Program-made: the position numbers and the translations under genes
Source of the DNA: Streptomyces griseochromogenes
GTDB lineage: Bacteria; Actinomycetota; Actinomycetes; Streptomycetales; Streptomycetaceae
DNA length: 64,000 nucleotides
Direction of reading: 5' to 3'
NCBI RefSeq assembly: GCF_001542625.1
Contig: NZ_CP016279.1
Coordinates: forward strand, 9,858,001-9,922,000
Notes under the pieces: model-generated
The model's input: the letters and a program-made list of their open reading frames with translations, nothing else
Told to the model about the DNA's origin: nothing
Databases searched by the model: none
Shown: positions 8,082 through 16,776 of the stretch, one piece after another
Position numbering within the stretch: position 1 is the stretch's first letter
Layout of the letters: each line of letters opens with the position of its first letter

Positions 8082-9041
8082 ATGCGCATTGTGGTTCTGG
8101 CAGGCGGCATCGGCGGTGCCCGCTTCCTGCGCGGTCTGAAGCAGGCCGCACCGGACGCGGACGTCACGGTCATCGGCAACACCGGCGACGACATCCACCT
8201 CTTCGGGCTGAAGGTCTGCCCGGACCTCGACACGGTGATGTACACGCTGGGCGGCGGCATCAACGAGGAGCAGGGCTGGGGGCGGTCCGAGGAGACTTTC
8301 CACCTCAAGCAGGAACTGGCGGCCTACGGCGTCGGCCCGGAGTGGTTCGGGCTGGGCGACCGGGACTTCGCCACACACATCGTGCGGACGCAGATGCTGG
8401 GTGCCGGCTATCCGCTGAGCGCGGTCACCGAGGCGCTGTGCGACCGCTGGAAGCCGGGGGTGAAGCTGATCCCGATGACCGACGACCGCGTGGAGACGCA
8501 CGTGGCCGTCGAGATCGAGGGCGAGCGCAGGGCGATCCACTTCCAGGAGTACTGGGTGCGGCTGCGCGCCTCCGTCCCGGCCGAGGCGGTCGTGCCGGTC
8601 GGCGCCGAGCGGGCCAAGCCCGCGCCGGGGGTCCTGGAGGCCATCGCCGAAGCGGACGTGATCCTCTTCCCGCCGTCCAACCCGGTCGTGTCCATCGGCA
8701 CGATCCTCGCCGTGCCGGGCGTCCGGGAGGCCATCGCGGACGCGGGCGTGCCGGTGGTGGGCCTGTCCCCCATCGTCGGCGACGCGCCGGTGCGCGGGAT
8801 GGCCGACAAGGTGCTCGCCGCGGTCGGCGTGGAGTCCACGGCCGCGGCGGTCGCCGGGCACTACGGCTCGGGGCTGCTGGACGGCTGGCTGGTCGACACC
8901 GTGGACGCGGGTGTGGTCGAGCGGATCGAGGCGGACGGGATCCGCTGCCGGGCCGTGCCGCTGATGATGACCGACGTGGACGCGACCGCGCAGATGGCGC
9001 GGGAGGCGCTGGCGCTGGCCGAGGAGGTGCGGGGGGCGTGA
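8082..9041 (+). CDS. fbiA: 2-phospho-L-lactate transferase (CofD/FbiA), F420 biosynthesis
   Basis: A 319-residue enzyme that joins a phospho-C3 acid (phospholactate, or in actinobacteria the phosphoenolpyruvate-derived form) to the deazaflavin FO to give (dehydro-)F420-0. The N-terminal nucleotide-binding motif [15 protein letters not shown] is at about residues 5-19. Other family signatures are [32 protein letters not shown] and [15 protein letters not shown] 8082 begins the conserved RIVVLAGG; the longer frame to 8052 is not conserved. The stop overlaps the GTG of fbiB, so the two are made together. Confidence 0.93.
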   Translation: MRIVVLAGGIGGARFLRGLKQAAPDADVTVIGNTGDDIHLFGLKVCPDLDTVMYTLGGGINEEQGWGRSEETFHLKQELAAYGVGPEWFGLGDRDFATHIVRTQMLGAGYPLSAVTEALCDRWKPGVKLIPMTDDRVETHVAVEIEGERRAIHFQEYWVRLRASVPAEAVVPVGAERAKPAPGVLEAIAEADVILFPPSNPVVSIGTILAVPGVREAIADAGVPVVGLSPIVGDAPVRGMADKVLAAVGVESTAAAVAGHYGSGLLDGWLVDTVDAGVVERIEADGIRCRAVPLMMTDVDATAQMAREALALAEEVRGA

Positions 9042-10354
9042 GCGAGGAGCGTCCGAAGGACCCGGAGTACAGGGTCTGGGCCCTGTCGGGCATCCCCGAG
9101 GTGCGGCCGGGCGACGACCTGGCCAAGCTGATCGTCGCGACCGAGCCCGGCCTGGCCGACGGGGACGTGGTGATCGTCACGTCCAAGATCGTCTCCAAGG
9201 CCGAGGGCCGGATCGTGCGGGCGGCCGACCGGGAGGCCTCGATCGACGCCGAGACCGTGCGGGTGGTGGCCCGGCGCGGCACGCTGCGCATCGTGGAGAA
9301 CCGGCGCGGCCTGGTCATGGCCGCCGCCGGCGTCGACGCCTCCAACACCCCCGCCGGGACCGTCCTGTTGCTGCCCGAGGACCCGGACGCGTCCGCGCGC
9401 GCGATCCGCGAGGGGCTGCGCCAAGCCCTCGGCGTCAACGTGGGTGTCGTCGTGACCGACACGTTCGGGCGGCCCTGGCGCTCGGGGATCACGGACGTGG
9501 CGATCGGCGCCGCCGGCGTACACGTGCTGGACGATCTGCGCGGGGGCACCGACGCGTACGGCAATCCGCTCGTCGCCACCGTCGTCGCCACGGCGGACGA
9601 ACTGGCCGCCGCCGGTGACCTGGTCAAGGGCAAGGCGGCGGGGCGGCCGGTCGCCGTGGTGCGCGGGCTGCCCCATGTGGTGGCGCGGGAGGACGGCGAG
9701 GGGGCACTCGCGCTGGTGCGCTCCGCGCGGGACGACATGTTCCGGCTCGGCACCTCCGAGGCGGTCCGGGAGGCGGTGACCCAGCGGCGTACCGTACGGG
9801 CCTTCACCGACCAGCCCGTCGATCCCGGTGCGGTGCGGCGCGCGGTGGCCGCCGCGCTGACCGCGCCGGCGCCGCACCACACCACGCCGTGGCGGTTCGT
9901 ACTGCTGGAGTCCGAGGAGTCGCGGGTACGGCTGCTCGACGCGATGCGGGACGCCTGGATCGCGGATCTGCGGCGGGACGGCAGGACCGAGGAGTCCGTC
10001 GCCCGGCGGATCCGCCGCGGGGATGTCCTGCGCGACGCGCCCTCTCTGGCCGTGCCCTGCCTCGTCATGGACGGCTCGCACACCTACGGGGACGCGCGGC
10101 GGGACGGCGCCGAGCGGGAGATGTTCGTGGTCGCGGCGGGCGCGGGCGTGCAGAACTTCCTGGTCGCGCTGGCCGGGGAGCGGCTGGGCTCGGCCTGGGT
10201 GTCGTCGACGATGTTCTGCCGGGACGTGGTGCGTGAGGTGCTCGGACTGCCCGACGACTGGGACCCGATGGGCGCGGTGGCCATCGGGCATCCCGCGCAG
10301 GAGCCGAGACCGCGGCCGGAGCGGGACGCCGAGGCGTTCATCGAGGTGCGGTGA
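9038..10354 (+). CDS. fbiB: Bifunctional F420 gamma-glutamyl ligase / FMN reductase FbiB
   Basis: A 438-residue two-domain protein. Residues 1 to about 245 form the CofE-type ligase that adds glutamates to F420-0 using GTP ([31 protein letters not shown]). Residues from about 250 form a nitroreductase-fold FMN domain ([49 protein letters not shown]), which in the mycobacterial homologue reduces dehydro-F420. GTG 9038 overlaps the fbiA stop (GTGA), the usual coupling. Length and fusion match the actinobacterial form rather than the separate archaeal CofE. Confidence 0.93.
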   Translation: MSEERPKDPEYRVWALSGIPEVRPGDDLAKLIVATEPGLADGDVVIVTSKIVSKAEGRIVRAADREASIDAETVRVVARRGTLRIVENRRGLVMAAAGVDASNTPAGTVLLLPEDPDASARAIREGLRQALGVNVGVVVTDTFGRPWRSGITDVAIGAAGVHVLDDLRGGTDAYGNPLVATVVATADELAAAGDLVKGKAAGRPVAVVRGLPHVVAREDGEGALALVRSARDDMFRLGTSEAVREAVTQRRTVRAFTDQPVDPGAVRRAVAAALTAPAPHHTTPWRFVLLESEESRVRLLDAMRDAWIADLRRDGRTEESVARRIRRGDVLRDAPSLAVPCLVMDGSHTYGDARRDGAEREMFVVAAGAGVQNFLVALAGERLGSAWVSSTMFCRDVVREVLGLPDDWDPMGAVAIGHPAQEPRPRPERDAEAFIEVR

Positions 10355-10383
10355 GTGGCCGTACGACGAATCTCCCGTACGAC

Positions 10384-10420
10384 CGCGGGGTCTCCCCTAG
10401 GCTCATAGGACGACCCCGCG
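10384..10420 (+). promoter_or_regulatory. Inverted repeat and repeated TAGGAC in the fbiB / glycosylase gap
   Basis: CGCGGGGTC (10384-10392) pairs exactly with GACCCCGCG (10412-10420). The sequence CTCATAGGAC occurs twice, about 21 nt apart, in and just after it. The hairpin may end the fbi transcript, and the TAGGAC copies could be -10 elements for the downstream glycosylase gene. Both roles are guesses from position. Confidence 0.4.
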
Positions 10421-10481
10421 TCTCATAGGACACCCCTCCAGGACAGCACCCGCGGCACCGGCACCCCTAGGAACTCATCCC

Positions 10482-11492
10482 GTGGCAGGACGTTTCGCTC
10501 CCCGGCCCACGCGCACCACCGTGCGCGGTGGGGAGGTCGCCGTGCCCGCCGGAGTGCCGCGACCGGCCACGGCACCGGCCCGGGTCCGGCGGTGGGTGCC
10601 CAACGGGCCGCTCGACCTCGGGCTGGTGCTGGGTCCGCTCAGACGCGGGCCCGCCGATCCGACGTTCCGGGCGGCCCGCGACGGTTCGGTGTGGCGGGCC
10701 ACCCGGACGCCCGCCGGGCCCGGGACGCTGCGGGTGCACGGGTACGGGGGTGAGGTGCGCGCCGAGGCGTGGGGGCCCGGGGCCGAGTGGTTGCTGGAGC
10801 AGATGCCGGAGCTGCTGGGCGCCGCCGACGAGCCGGACGCGTTCGTGCCCCGGCACCGGGTCGTGGCGCTGGCGCGGCACCGCAGGCCGGGGCTCAGGCT
10901 GACCCGGACCGGGCTGGTGCTGGAGTCGTTGATCCCGTCGGTGCTGGAGCAGAAGGTCACGACCGACGAGGCGTACCGGGCGTGGCGGTTGCTGGTACGG
11001 AGGTTCGGGGAGCCGGCGCCGGGGCCCGCGGGGGTGGGCGAGCGGTCGATGTGGGTGATGCCCGCGCCGCGGACCTGGGCGCTGATTCCCTCCTGGGAGT
11101 GGCATCGGGCCGGGGTCGACGACAAGCGGGCGTCGACGATCCTGCGGGCCGTGCGGGTCGCTGCGCGGCTGGAGCAGGCGGTGGGGATGCCGGCGGCCGA
11201 GGCCCGGGCGCGGTTGGAGGTCGTGCCGGGGATCGGGCCGTGGACGTCGGCGGAGGTCGTGCAGCGCAGTCACGGGGCTGCGGATGCGGTGACGGTCGGG
11301 GACCTTCACCTGCCCGGGATCGTGGGGTGGGCGCTGGCCGGGGATCGTGATGCGGACGATGCGGAGATGCTGCGCTTGCTGGAGCCGTACGCGGGGCAGC
11401 GGCATCGGGCGGCTCGGTTGATTCTGCTGAGCGGGAACGTGCCCGCGCGGAGGGCGCCGAAGATGCCTCGGGTGGACATCGGGTTGCTGTGA
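10482..11492 (+). CDS. DNA-3-methyladenine glycosylase 2-like HhH-GPD protein
   Basis: A 336-residue member of the HhH-GPD base-excision superfamily, most like AlkA-type DNA-3-methyladenine glycosylases. The helix-hairpin-helix is LEVVPGIGPWTSAEVV, and the catalytic Asp is D274 in the GDLHLPG motif. There is no iron-sulfur Cys cluster, as expected for AlkA relatives. The upstream half is less conserved and may hold a DNA-binding beta domain. GTG 10482 is the only sensible start. It would remove alkylated purines. It follows fbiB by 127 nt and is probably independently transcribed. Confidence 0.8.
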   Translation: MAGRFAPRPTRTTVRGGEVAVPAGVPRPATAPARVRRWVPNGPLDLGLVLGPLRRGPADPTFRAARDGSVWRATRTPAGPGTLRVHGYGGEVRAEAWGPGAEWLLEQMPELLGAADEPDAFVPRHRVVALARHRRPGLRLTRTGLVLESLIPSVLEQKVTTDEAYRAWRLLVRRFGEPAPGPAGVGERSMWVMPAPRTWALIPSWEWHRAGVDDKRASTILRAVRVAARLEQAVGMPAAEARARLEVVPGIGPWTSAEVVQRSHGAADAVTVGDLHLPGIVGWALAGDRDADDAEMLRLLEPYAGQRHRAARLILLSGNVPARRAPKMPRVDIGLL

Positions 11493-11598
11493 GGCGAGCG
11501 GTGCGGGGGGCACGACCTCGCAGCACGACTGCCCGCGGCTATGGAGGACAGCCGCTGCCGGGTGGGCGCCGCCCCAGCGGCACGACTCCCTGCAGTCA

Positions 11599-11711
11599 CG
11601 CGCCCCGAAGGGGCGCGGGGAACCGCGCGATCACCCCCACCGGCGCGCGCCGGTGGACGGCCCTCCGGGCAGGGGCCGGGGCGGAGCCCCCTGGGTGGCG
11701 GCCCCTGCCCG
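11599..11711. terminator. Dispersed GCGCCCC-GAA-GGGGCGC element plus long hairpin
   Basis: Two structures lie between convergent genes. CGCGCCCC-GAA-GGGGCGCG (11599-11617) is followed by the GGGGAACCGCGCGA tail typical of a repeat scattered through Streptomyces genomes. Then a 13-bp stem CGGGCAGGGGCCG / CGGCCCCTGCCCG (11666-11678 with 11699-11711) encloses a second small stem. The latter ends 9 nt before the minus-strand stop and is a likely bidirectional terminator. Confidence 0.65.
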
Positions 11712-11720
11712 CCCGTACGG

Positions 11721-12803
11721 CTACTGGTCCGAGGAGAAGCGCACCGCGCCCGCCGGAATCCGGGCATCGCACCAGACGCGTGCGCCGTCCCGCAGCTCGT
11801 TGTCGGGGCCGACCACCGCGCCGTCGCCGATCACCGTGCCGGTGAGGACGGAGCGTTCGCCGACTCGGGCGCGGTTGCCGATGAGGGAGTCGGTGATGAC
11901 GGCGCCGGGCTCGATGACCGCGCCGGGCAGGATCGTCGAGCCGAAGACCCGCGCCCCCTCGGCGACGAACGCGCCCTCGCCGACCACCGTGCCGCCCGCC
12001 AGCTTCGCGTCCGGCGCGACGCTGGCCGTCGGCAGGATCAGACGGTCGCCGCAGCGGCCAGGGACGGCCGGGGAGGGCGCGCGGCCGAGCACCAGGTCGG
12101 CTGAGCCGCGGACGAAGGCCGCGGGGGTGCCGAGGTCGAGCCAGTACGTCGAGTCGACCATGCCCTGGAGATGGGCTCCGGCGGACAGGAGGTCCGGGAA
12201 GGTCTCGCGTTCCACCGACACCGGACGGCCCGCCGGGATCGTGTCGATGACCGAGCGGCGGAAGACGTACGCCCCCGCGTTGATCTGGTCGGTGACAATC
12301 TCCTCCGGCGTCTGCGGCTTCTCCAGGAAGGCGAGGACGCGGCCCGTCTCGTCGGTGGGGACCAGGCCGTACGCGCGCGGGTCGGTCACCTGGGTGAGGT
12401 GCAGGGACACGTCCGCGCCCGTCGACTCGTGGGTGTGCACGAGGCGCCTGATGTCCAGGCCCGTCAGGATGTCGCCGTTGAAGATCAGGACCGGGTCGTC
12501 GGGGCCGGAGTGGAGGCGTGAGGCCACGTTGCGGATCGCGCCGCCCGTGCCGAGGGGCTCCTCCTCGGTGACGTACTCGATGTGCAGCCCGAGGGAGGCA
12601 CCGTCGCCGAAGCAGGGCTCGAAGACCTCGGCCAGATAGCTCGTCGCGAGGACGATGTGCTCCACGCCCGCCGCTCTCGCTCTCGCCAGCTGGTGCGTGA
12701 GGAACGGCACTCCCGCCGCCCGGACCATGGGCTTGGGCGTGTGCACCGTGAGCGGACGCAGCCGGGTTCCTTTGCCTCCGACCAGAAGGATCGCTTCTGT
12801 CAC
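11721..12803 (-). CDS. Sugar-1-phosphate nucleotidyltransferase (mannose-1-P guanylyltransferase-like)
   Basis: A 360-residue NTP_transferase protein. The nucleotide-binding signature AILLVGGKGTRLRPLT is at residues 4-19, followed by TPKPM, the acidic FNGDIL motif and FLEKPQTP. The C-terminal third is a left-handed beta-helix of hexapeptides (GAFVAEGARVFGSTILPGAVIEPGAVITDSLIG), an arrangement typical of actinobacterial GDP-mannose pyrophosphorylases, though other sugars are possible. The product would activate a sugar for cell-wall glycans. It is transcribed away from the amidase by a short gap and lies at the edge of the LCP island. The ATG start gives the conserved N-terminus directly. Confidence 0.85.
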   Translation of the reverse strand: MTEAILLVGGKGTRLRPLTVHTPKPMVRAAGVPFLTHQLARARAAGVEHIVLATSYLAEVFEPCFGDGASLGLHIEYVTEEEPLGTGGAIRNVASRLHSGPDDPVLIFNGDILTGLDIRRLVHTHESTGADVSLHLTQVTDPRAYGLVPTDETGRVLAFLEKPQTPEEIVTDQINAGAYVFRRSVIDTIPAGRPVSVERETFPDLLSAGAHLQGMVDSTYWLDLGTPAAFVRGSADLVLGRAPSPAVPGRCGDRLILPTASVAPDAKLAGGTVVGEGAFVAEGARVFGSTILPGAVIEPGAVITDSLIGNRARVGERSVLTGTVIGDGAVVGPDNELRDGARVWCDARIPAGAVRFSSDQ

Positions 12804-12905
12804 CTGTCGTCTCTGCTTCCTGCCGGGACCGGTCGAACTACTCGTTTCGGCCGGCCAGTGTATGCAGACCGTGCGACGGTGCCCTCGATCGGCCGTGCGG
12901 TGTCC

Positions 12906-14297
12906 TCAGCGGCGCCCCTGGTACCGCGCCGCGCTGGAACGGGCCGTGCCGAGCTTGGCGTAGAGCCGCTTGCCCGGGCATGAGGTGGAGAATCCGTCCC
13001 GATGGCCGGAGATCACGTTCAGTCGTACGTTCTTCCCCTTGGGGTACAGATTGCCACCGCCTGATGTCAGATATGTCTTTCCGCGCGGATTGGCCCCATA
13101 GAGCCCGAGCTTCCACGCGGCGAGCCGGGCGATGGCCTTCAGGGCGGCGCCGGACGGCTTGGCCGAGGCGTAGCTGCCGATCACGGCGATGCCCATGCTG
13201 TTGTTGTTGAACCCGAGGGTGTGGGCGCCCCGCACCGCCTTCGCCGCTCCCCCGGCCCGGCCCTCGTAGATGTGTCCGCACTTGTCGACGAGGAAGTTGT
13301 AGCCGATGTCCCGCCAGTGCATGCTCTTGACGTGGTAGCGGTAGATACCGCGGATGACGGAGGGCGCCTGGGCGCAGGTGGACTTGTTGCCCGAGGCCGT
13401 GTGGTGCACGAAGACCGCCTTGACCTTCTTCGTGTAGGCGAACCCGCTCTTGCGCAGTGACTCGTCCGCTCCCCAGCCGTGGCGCGTGACGATCCGCGGG
13501 CGCGGTCCGATGTACTTCCTGCCCGCGCTGTCCCCCATGAGGCGGCTCATCTCCCGCTCGGTGTCGCGCCGGTTCAGCTCGGGGATCTCCAGGGCGCCGA
13601 CGGGCGCGAGGTCGGCGTCGGCCGCGTAGGCGGCGGCCGTGGGGTCCGTCTGCGCGAGGGACCCGTTCGCCGGCGGATCCGGGGGCGGCGCGCCGTCCCC
13701 GGGGTCGACGAGTTCCAGGCGCAGCCCCGAGGGCAGCGGCGGGACCGGGTCGCCCGGACGCCCCTTGGCGGTCGTGCCGGAGCCGGCGAGCACCCGTACG
13801 TCCACGCCGTCCGAGTCGCCCACCCACAGCGGTGCGGTGGCCCCGCGCACCCGGCCCGAGGTCCCCTCGCCCGTGCCCGGGTCGGCGCCGTCGTCCTCGT
13901 CGTGCGTCTCGACGTCCTGCCAGCCGGACCACCGCTCGGTCGCCGCGGACCGGTTGCGGACCTGGACCCGGCCCTCCAGTTCGGTGCCCGGGTCGTCCCA
14001 GACGACCCCGACCAGCGAGAAGTGCTGTACGTCGACGCGGTACAGGCCCTGCTCCGGGGCCGGGCCGAGGGCGCGCTCGCGGGAGAGGGGGACGAGGGGC
14101 AGTGATCGGGTGCTGCCCGGGACCGCGACCTCATCCACCCGGCCCGTGGCGTCCGTCCGTTCCGCCCGCGCGGAAGCGGCGGCCGCGGGCAGCGCCGGCG
14201 AGAGCGCGAGGGCGGCCGCGCACGTGACGCCGAGCGAGGTGGCACCGATCGAGGAACTCAGGAATCCACGCATGCCCATGATCATGGACATAGTCAT
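12906..14297 (-). CDS. Exported N-acetylmuramoyl-L-alanine amidase / PGRP-domain protein
   Basis: A protein of about 463 residues. An N-terminal Sec signal (MRGFLSSSIGATSLGV...PAAAASA) precedes a variable region that contains YRVDVQHFSLVGVVWDDPG and then an amidase_2/PGRP domain. Key parts are RIVTRHGWGADESL, AVFVHHTASGN (zinc His), WRDIGYNFLVDKCGHIYEGR and the end ISGHRDGFSTSCPGKRLY (zinc His and Cys). It should cleave the lactyl-amide bond between muramic acid and L-Ala in the wall. Five in-frame ATGs lie at 14297, 14291, 14285, 14279 and 14273; 14297 is listed because GGACAG precedes it. The frame continues open far upstream, but that part is antisense to an LCP gene. Confidence 0.85.
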   Translation of the reverse strand: MTMSMIMGMRGFLSSSIGATSLGVTCAAALALSPALPAAAASARAERTDATGRVDEVAVPGSTRSLPLVPLSRERALGPAPEQGLYRVDVQHFSLVGVVWDDPGTELEGRVQVRNRSAATERWSGWQDVETHDEDDGADPGTGEGTSGRVRGATAPLWVGDSDGVDVRVLAGSGTTAKGRPGDPVPPLPSGLRLELVDPGDGAPPPDPPANGSLAQTDPTAAAYAADADLAPVGALEIPELNRRDTEREMSRLMGDSAGRKYIGPRPRIVTRHGWGADESLRKSGFAYTKKVKAVFVHHTASGNKSTCAQAPSVIRGIYRYHVKSMHWRDIGYNFLVDKCGHIYEGRAGGAAKAVRGAHTLGFNNNSMGIAVIGSYASAKPSGAALKAIARLAAWKLGLYGANPRGKTYLTSGGGNLYPKGKNVRLNVISGHRDGFSTSCPGKRLYAKLGTARSSAARYQGRR

Positions 14298-14402
14298 ACA
14301 AATCTGTCCAACGGTGAACTGACGGACCGTCGGAAACCGTTCCGCCGAACCGGTGGCACCGTCACGCGGTGCGCGCGGTGGCCCCGGCGTACTCTTGCGC
14401 GG

Positions 14403-15158
14403 GTGAACGCCACCGATCGCACCCCTGCCGACCTGCTGCGTTCCGCGCTCGCCGCGGAGCCCGGCCGCCCCCTGGTGACCTTCTACGACGACGCCACGGG
14501 CGAACGCGTCGAACTGTCCGTGGCCACCTTCGCCAATTGGGTGGCCAAGACCGCGAACCTCCTTCAGGGCGATCTGTCCGCCGGCCCCGGCGACCGGGTC
14601 GCACTGCTGCTGCCCGCGCACTGGCAGACGGCCGTGTGGCTGCTCGCGTGCGCGTCGGTGGGGGCGGTGGCGGACGTGGCCGGGGACCCGGCGTCCGCGG
14701 ACGTCGTCGTGAGCGGGCCGGACTCGCTGGAGGCGGCGCGGGCGTGCCGCGGGGAGCGGGTCGCGCTCGCGCTGCGGCCGTTGGGGGGACGTTTTCCGCA
14801 GACGCCTTCCGGATTCGTCGACTACGCCGTGGAAGTGCCGAGCCAGGGGGACCGGTTCGCGCCGTTCGCGCCGGTGGATCCGGAGGAGCCGGCGCTGATC
14901 GTCGCGGGGGCGGAGTTCAGTGGGGCCGAGATCGTCGAGCGGGCCTCGGCACAGGCGCCTTCGCTGGATCTGACGGGGCCGGGATCGAGATTGCTGTCCG
15001 CTCTGCCGTACGACACGTGGGAGGGGCTGAGCGCGGGGTTGTACGCGCCGTTGGCCGTCGGGGGGTCGGTGGTGTTGTGCCGTCATCTCGACCGACTGGA
15101 CGAAGAGAGTCTCGCGAAGCGGATCGAGAGCGAGCGAGTGACCGCTTTGCGCCGCTGA
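14403..15158 (+). CDS. TIGR03089 family protein, truncated AMP-binding fold
   Basis: A 251-residue protein resembling only the N-terminal part of acyl-CoA/acyl-adenylate synthetases (NLLQGDLSAGPGDRVALLLPAHWQTAVWLLACASVGAVADV). The ATP-binding P-loop and the C-terminal lysine domain are missing, so adenylation by itself is unlikely. This is the normal length for the family, widespread in actinobacteria and always this short, so it is not a broken gene. The GTG start at 14403 is the conserved one. It is divergent from the amidase and upstream of the LCP genes. Role unknown, possibly envelope-related by position. Confidence 0.75.
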   Translation: MNATDRTPADLLRSALAAEPGRPLVTFYDDATGERVELSVATFANWVAKTANLLQGDLSAGPGDRVALLLPAHWQTAVWLLACASVGAVADVAGDPASADVVVSGPDSLEAARACRGERVALALRPLGGRFPQTPSGFVDYAVEVPSQGDRFAPFAPVDPEEPALIVAGAEFSGAEIVERASAQAPSLDLTGPGSRLLSALPYDTWEGLSAGLYAPLAVGGSVVLCRHLDRLDEESLAKRIESERVTALRR

Positions 15159-15362
15159 GACAGGGTTCGACCGCCGTCGGGTGCGGGTGGGCGGGGGTTG
15201 CCCGCGCCCACGCGGCGGAGCCGCACATCGGCACAGCCCCGCGCCCGTTCGGGTCGGCCACCGTCCCCCGATCGGAGTAGCTGGGGGCGCCTTTCCCGTC
15301 CCTCCCCGCCATCGTCGTAAGAGCAGGACGCCACGCTCGTACGGCATGAGGGGGCCCGCACC
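15159..15362. repeat. Dispersed Streptomyces repeat remnant in the gap before the first LCP gene
   Basis: The segment CGGCGGAGCCGCACATCGG followed by CACAGCCCCGCGCCCGTTCGGG (15212-15256) matches the reverse form of the G/C element also seen at 11599, 23723 and 36600. The rest of the gap carries no ORF of note. The LCP promoter must lie here, but no clear hexamers are visible. Confidence 0.45.
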
Positions 15363-16544
15363 GTGACCGGCATCGTTCGGCGGGCCCTCGGGCCCGGACC
15401 CGGCTCCTCGGCCGGCGGGGGCGGGCTCGAGCGGCGGCGTCGGCGGCGGTGGGCCAGGCGTACGACGCTGGCGGTGGCCGTGCTGGTCGTGGCGGCGGCC
15501 GGGGGCGGCTGGGCCGTGTACGCCAAGCTCAGTGCCAACATCACCCCGGACGAGGCGGCCGCCGCGGAGCTCGCCCGCTACGAGCGGGAGCGGCCCACCG
15601 CACTGGTGCGGGGCGCGCAGAACATCCTGCTGATCGGGTCCGACACGCGGGCCGGGAACGGCAACGGGAAGTACGGGCGGGACCTGGGCAGCGAGCGGTC
15701 CGACACCACGATCCTGCTGCATCTGTCCGCCGACCGGCGCAGCGCCACCGCCGTCTCGCTGCCCCGGGACCTTATGGTGGACATCCCGGACTGCCGCAAG
15801 CCGGACGGCAGTCGCGGCGAGCCGGTGTTCGCGATGTTCAACCACGCCTTCCAGGTGGGCGGTTCGGCCTGCACCATCCGCACCGTCGAGAAGCTGACGA
15901 ACATTCGGGTCGACCATCATGTGGTGGTCGACTTCAGCGGGTTCAAGGACATGGTCGACGCCGTCGACGGCGTACAGGTGTGCCTGAAGGAACCGATCAA
16001 CGACAAGGCGGCGAAGCTGCGGCTGCCCGCGGGCAAGGTGACCCTCGACGGGGAGCAGGCGCTCGGATACGTACGGGCCCGCAAGTCGCTCGGCGACGGC
16101 AGCGACACCGAGCGGATGGAGCGGCAGCAGCGCTTCCTCGGCGCGCTCGTCGACAAGATGCAGAGCAACGACGTCCTGCTGAACCCGGTGAAGCTGTATC
16201 CGGTGCTGGACGCGGCGACCCGCTCGCTCACCACGGACCCCGAACTGGCGAGTCTGCGCGGTTTGTATCAGTTGGTCCGCGGGCTGCGTGACATCCCCAC
16301 CGAACATGTGCAGTTCCTGACGGTGCCGCGCGAGTCGTACGTCTACGACGCGAATCGCGACCAACTCGTGGAGCCGGAGGCCGAGAAGCTGTTCGCGCGG
16401 CTGCGGGCCGACCAGCCGGTGGCGGTGGCGCAGGGCCGTTCCCGGGAAGTTCCCGCGCGGGCTCCGGAGGCGGACCGCGGGAACGGCCCTTCCCCCGCTC
16501 CCACGTTCAGCGGCAACACGGCCGCCGAACACGCCTGTGAGTAA
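15363..16544 (+). CDS. LCP (LytR-CpsA-Psr) family protein 1
   Basis: A 393-residue type II membrane protein. A basic cytoplasmic N-terminus, RRRRRRWARR, precedes one TM segment at about residues 33-54, then the LCP phosphotransferase domain. Diagnostic pieces are NILLIGSDTR, SDTTILLHLSADRR, VSLPRDLMVDIP (the Arg-Asp pair binds the polyprenyl-pyrophosphate), VDHHVVVDFSGFKDMVDAVDGV and YVRARKSLGDGSDTERMERQQRFL. There is no C-terminal LytR_C domain. LCP enzymes transfer lipid-linked glycopolymers to peptidoglycan. GTG 15363 follows a GAGGGGG run. A 12-bp inverted repeat (16433-16444 / 16478-16489) sits inside the C-terminal coding region. Confidence 0.9.
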   Translation: MTGIVRRALGPGPGSSAGGGGLERRRRRRWARRTTLAVAVLVVAAAGGGWAVYAKLSANITPDEAAAAELARYERERPTALVRGAQNILLIGSDTRAGNGNGKYGRDLGSERSDTTILLHLSADRRSATAVSLPRDLMVDIPDCRKPDGSRGEPVFAMFNHAFQVGGSACTIRTVEKLTNIRVDHHVVVDFSGFKDMVDAVDGVQVCLKEPINDKAAKLRLPAGKVTLDGEQALGYVRARKSLGDGSDTERMERQQRFLGALVDKMQSNDVLLNPVKLYPVLDAATRSLTTDPELASLRGLYQLVRGLRDIPTEHVQFLTVPRESYVYDANRDQLVEPEAEKLFARLRADQPVAVAQGRSREVPARAPEADRGNGPSPAPTFSGNTAAEHACE

Positions 16545-16776
16545 TACGCGTACCAAGTCGACGAACCTCAGTTCAGGAATATGAGGGGGATTGCCCAGTT
16601 GTAGGCAGGTGGAATTTGTCACCGGCGTCGCTTGACGCTGAACTGGGCGGATAGTGTGAGCGATCCGGTGCACCCGGCCGCGAGGTCCGTCCTGGGGTCG
16701 TGCACTGTTTCACCGAGACCCGAGCGCCTTTGAGGGGGAAGGCGCCGCGTGGCCCCGACGGAGGATTCGGACAACC

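Noticed and set aside
14403..15158. TIGR03089 gene as a truncated pseudogene of an acyl-CoA synthetase
   Set aside because: The short length is standard for this actinobacterial family and the reading frame is intact.
16632..16657. TTGACG/TAGTGT promoter for LCP 2
   Set aside because: The spacing is only 14 bp, too short for a normal sigma-70-type promoter.
12906..16673. Very long minus-strand open frame upstream of the amidase
   Set aside because: Only the part up to 14297 has a signal peptide and homology; the rest is antisense to the TIGR03089 and LCP 1 genes, a usual effect of high GC.
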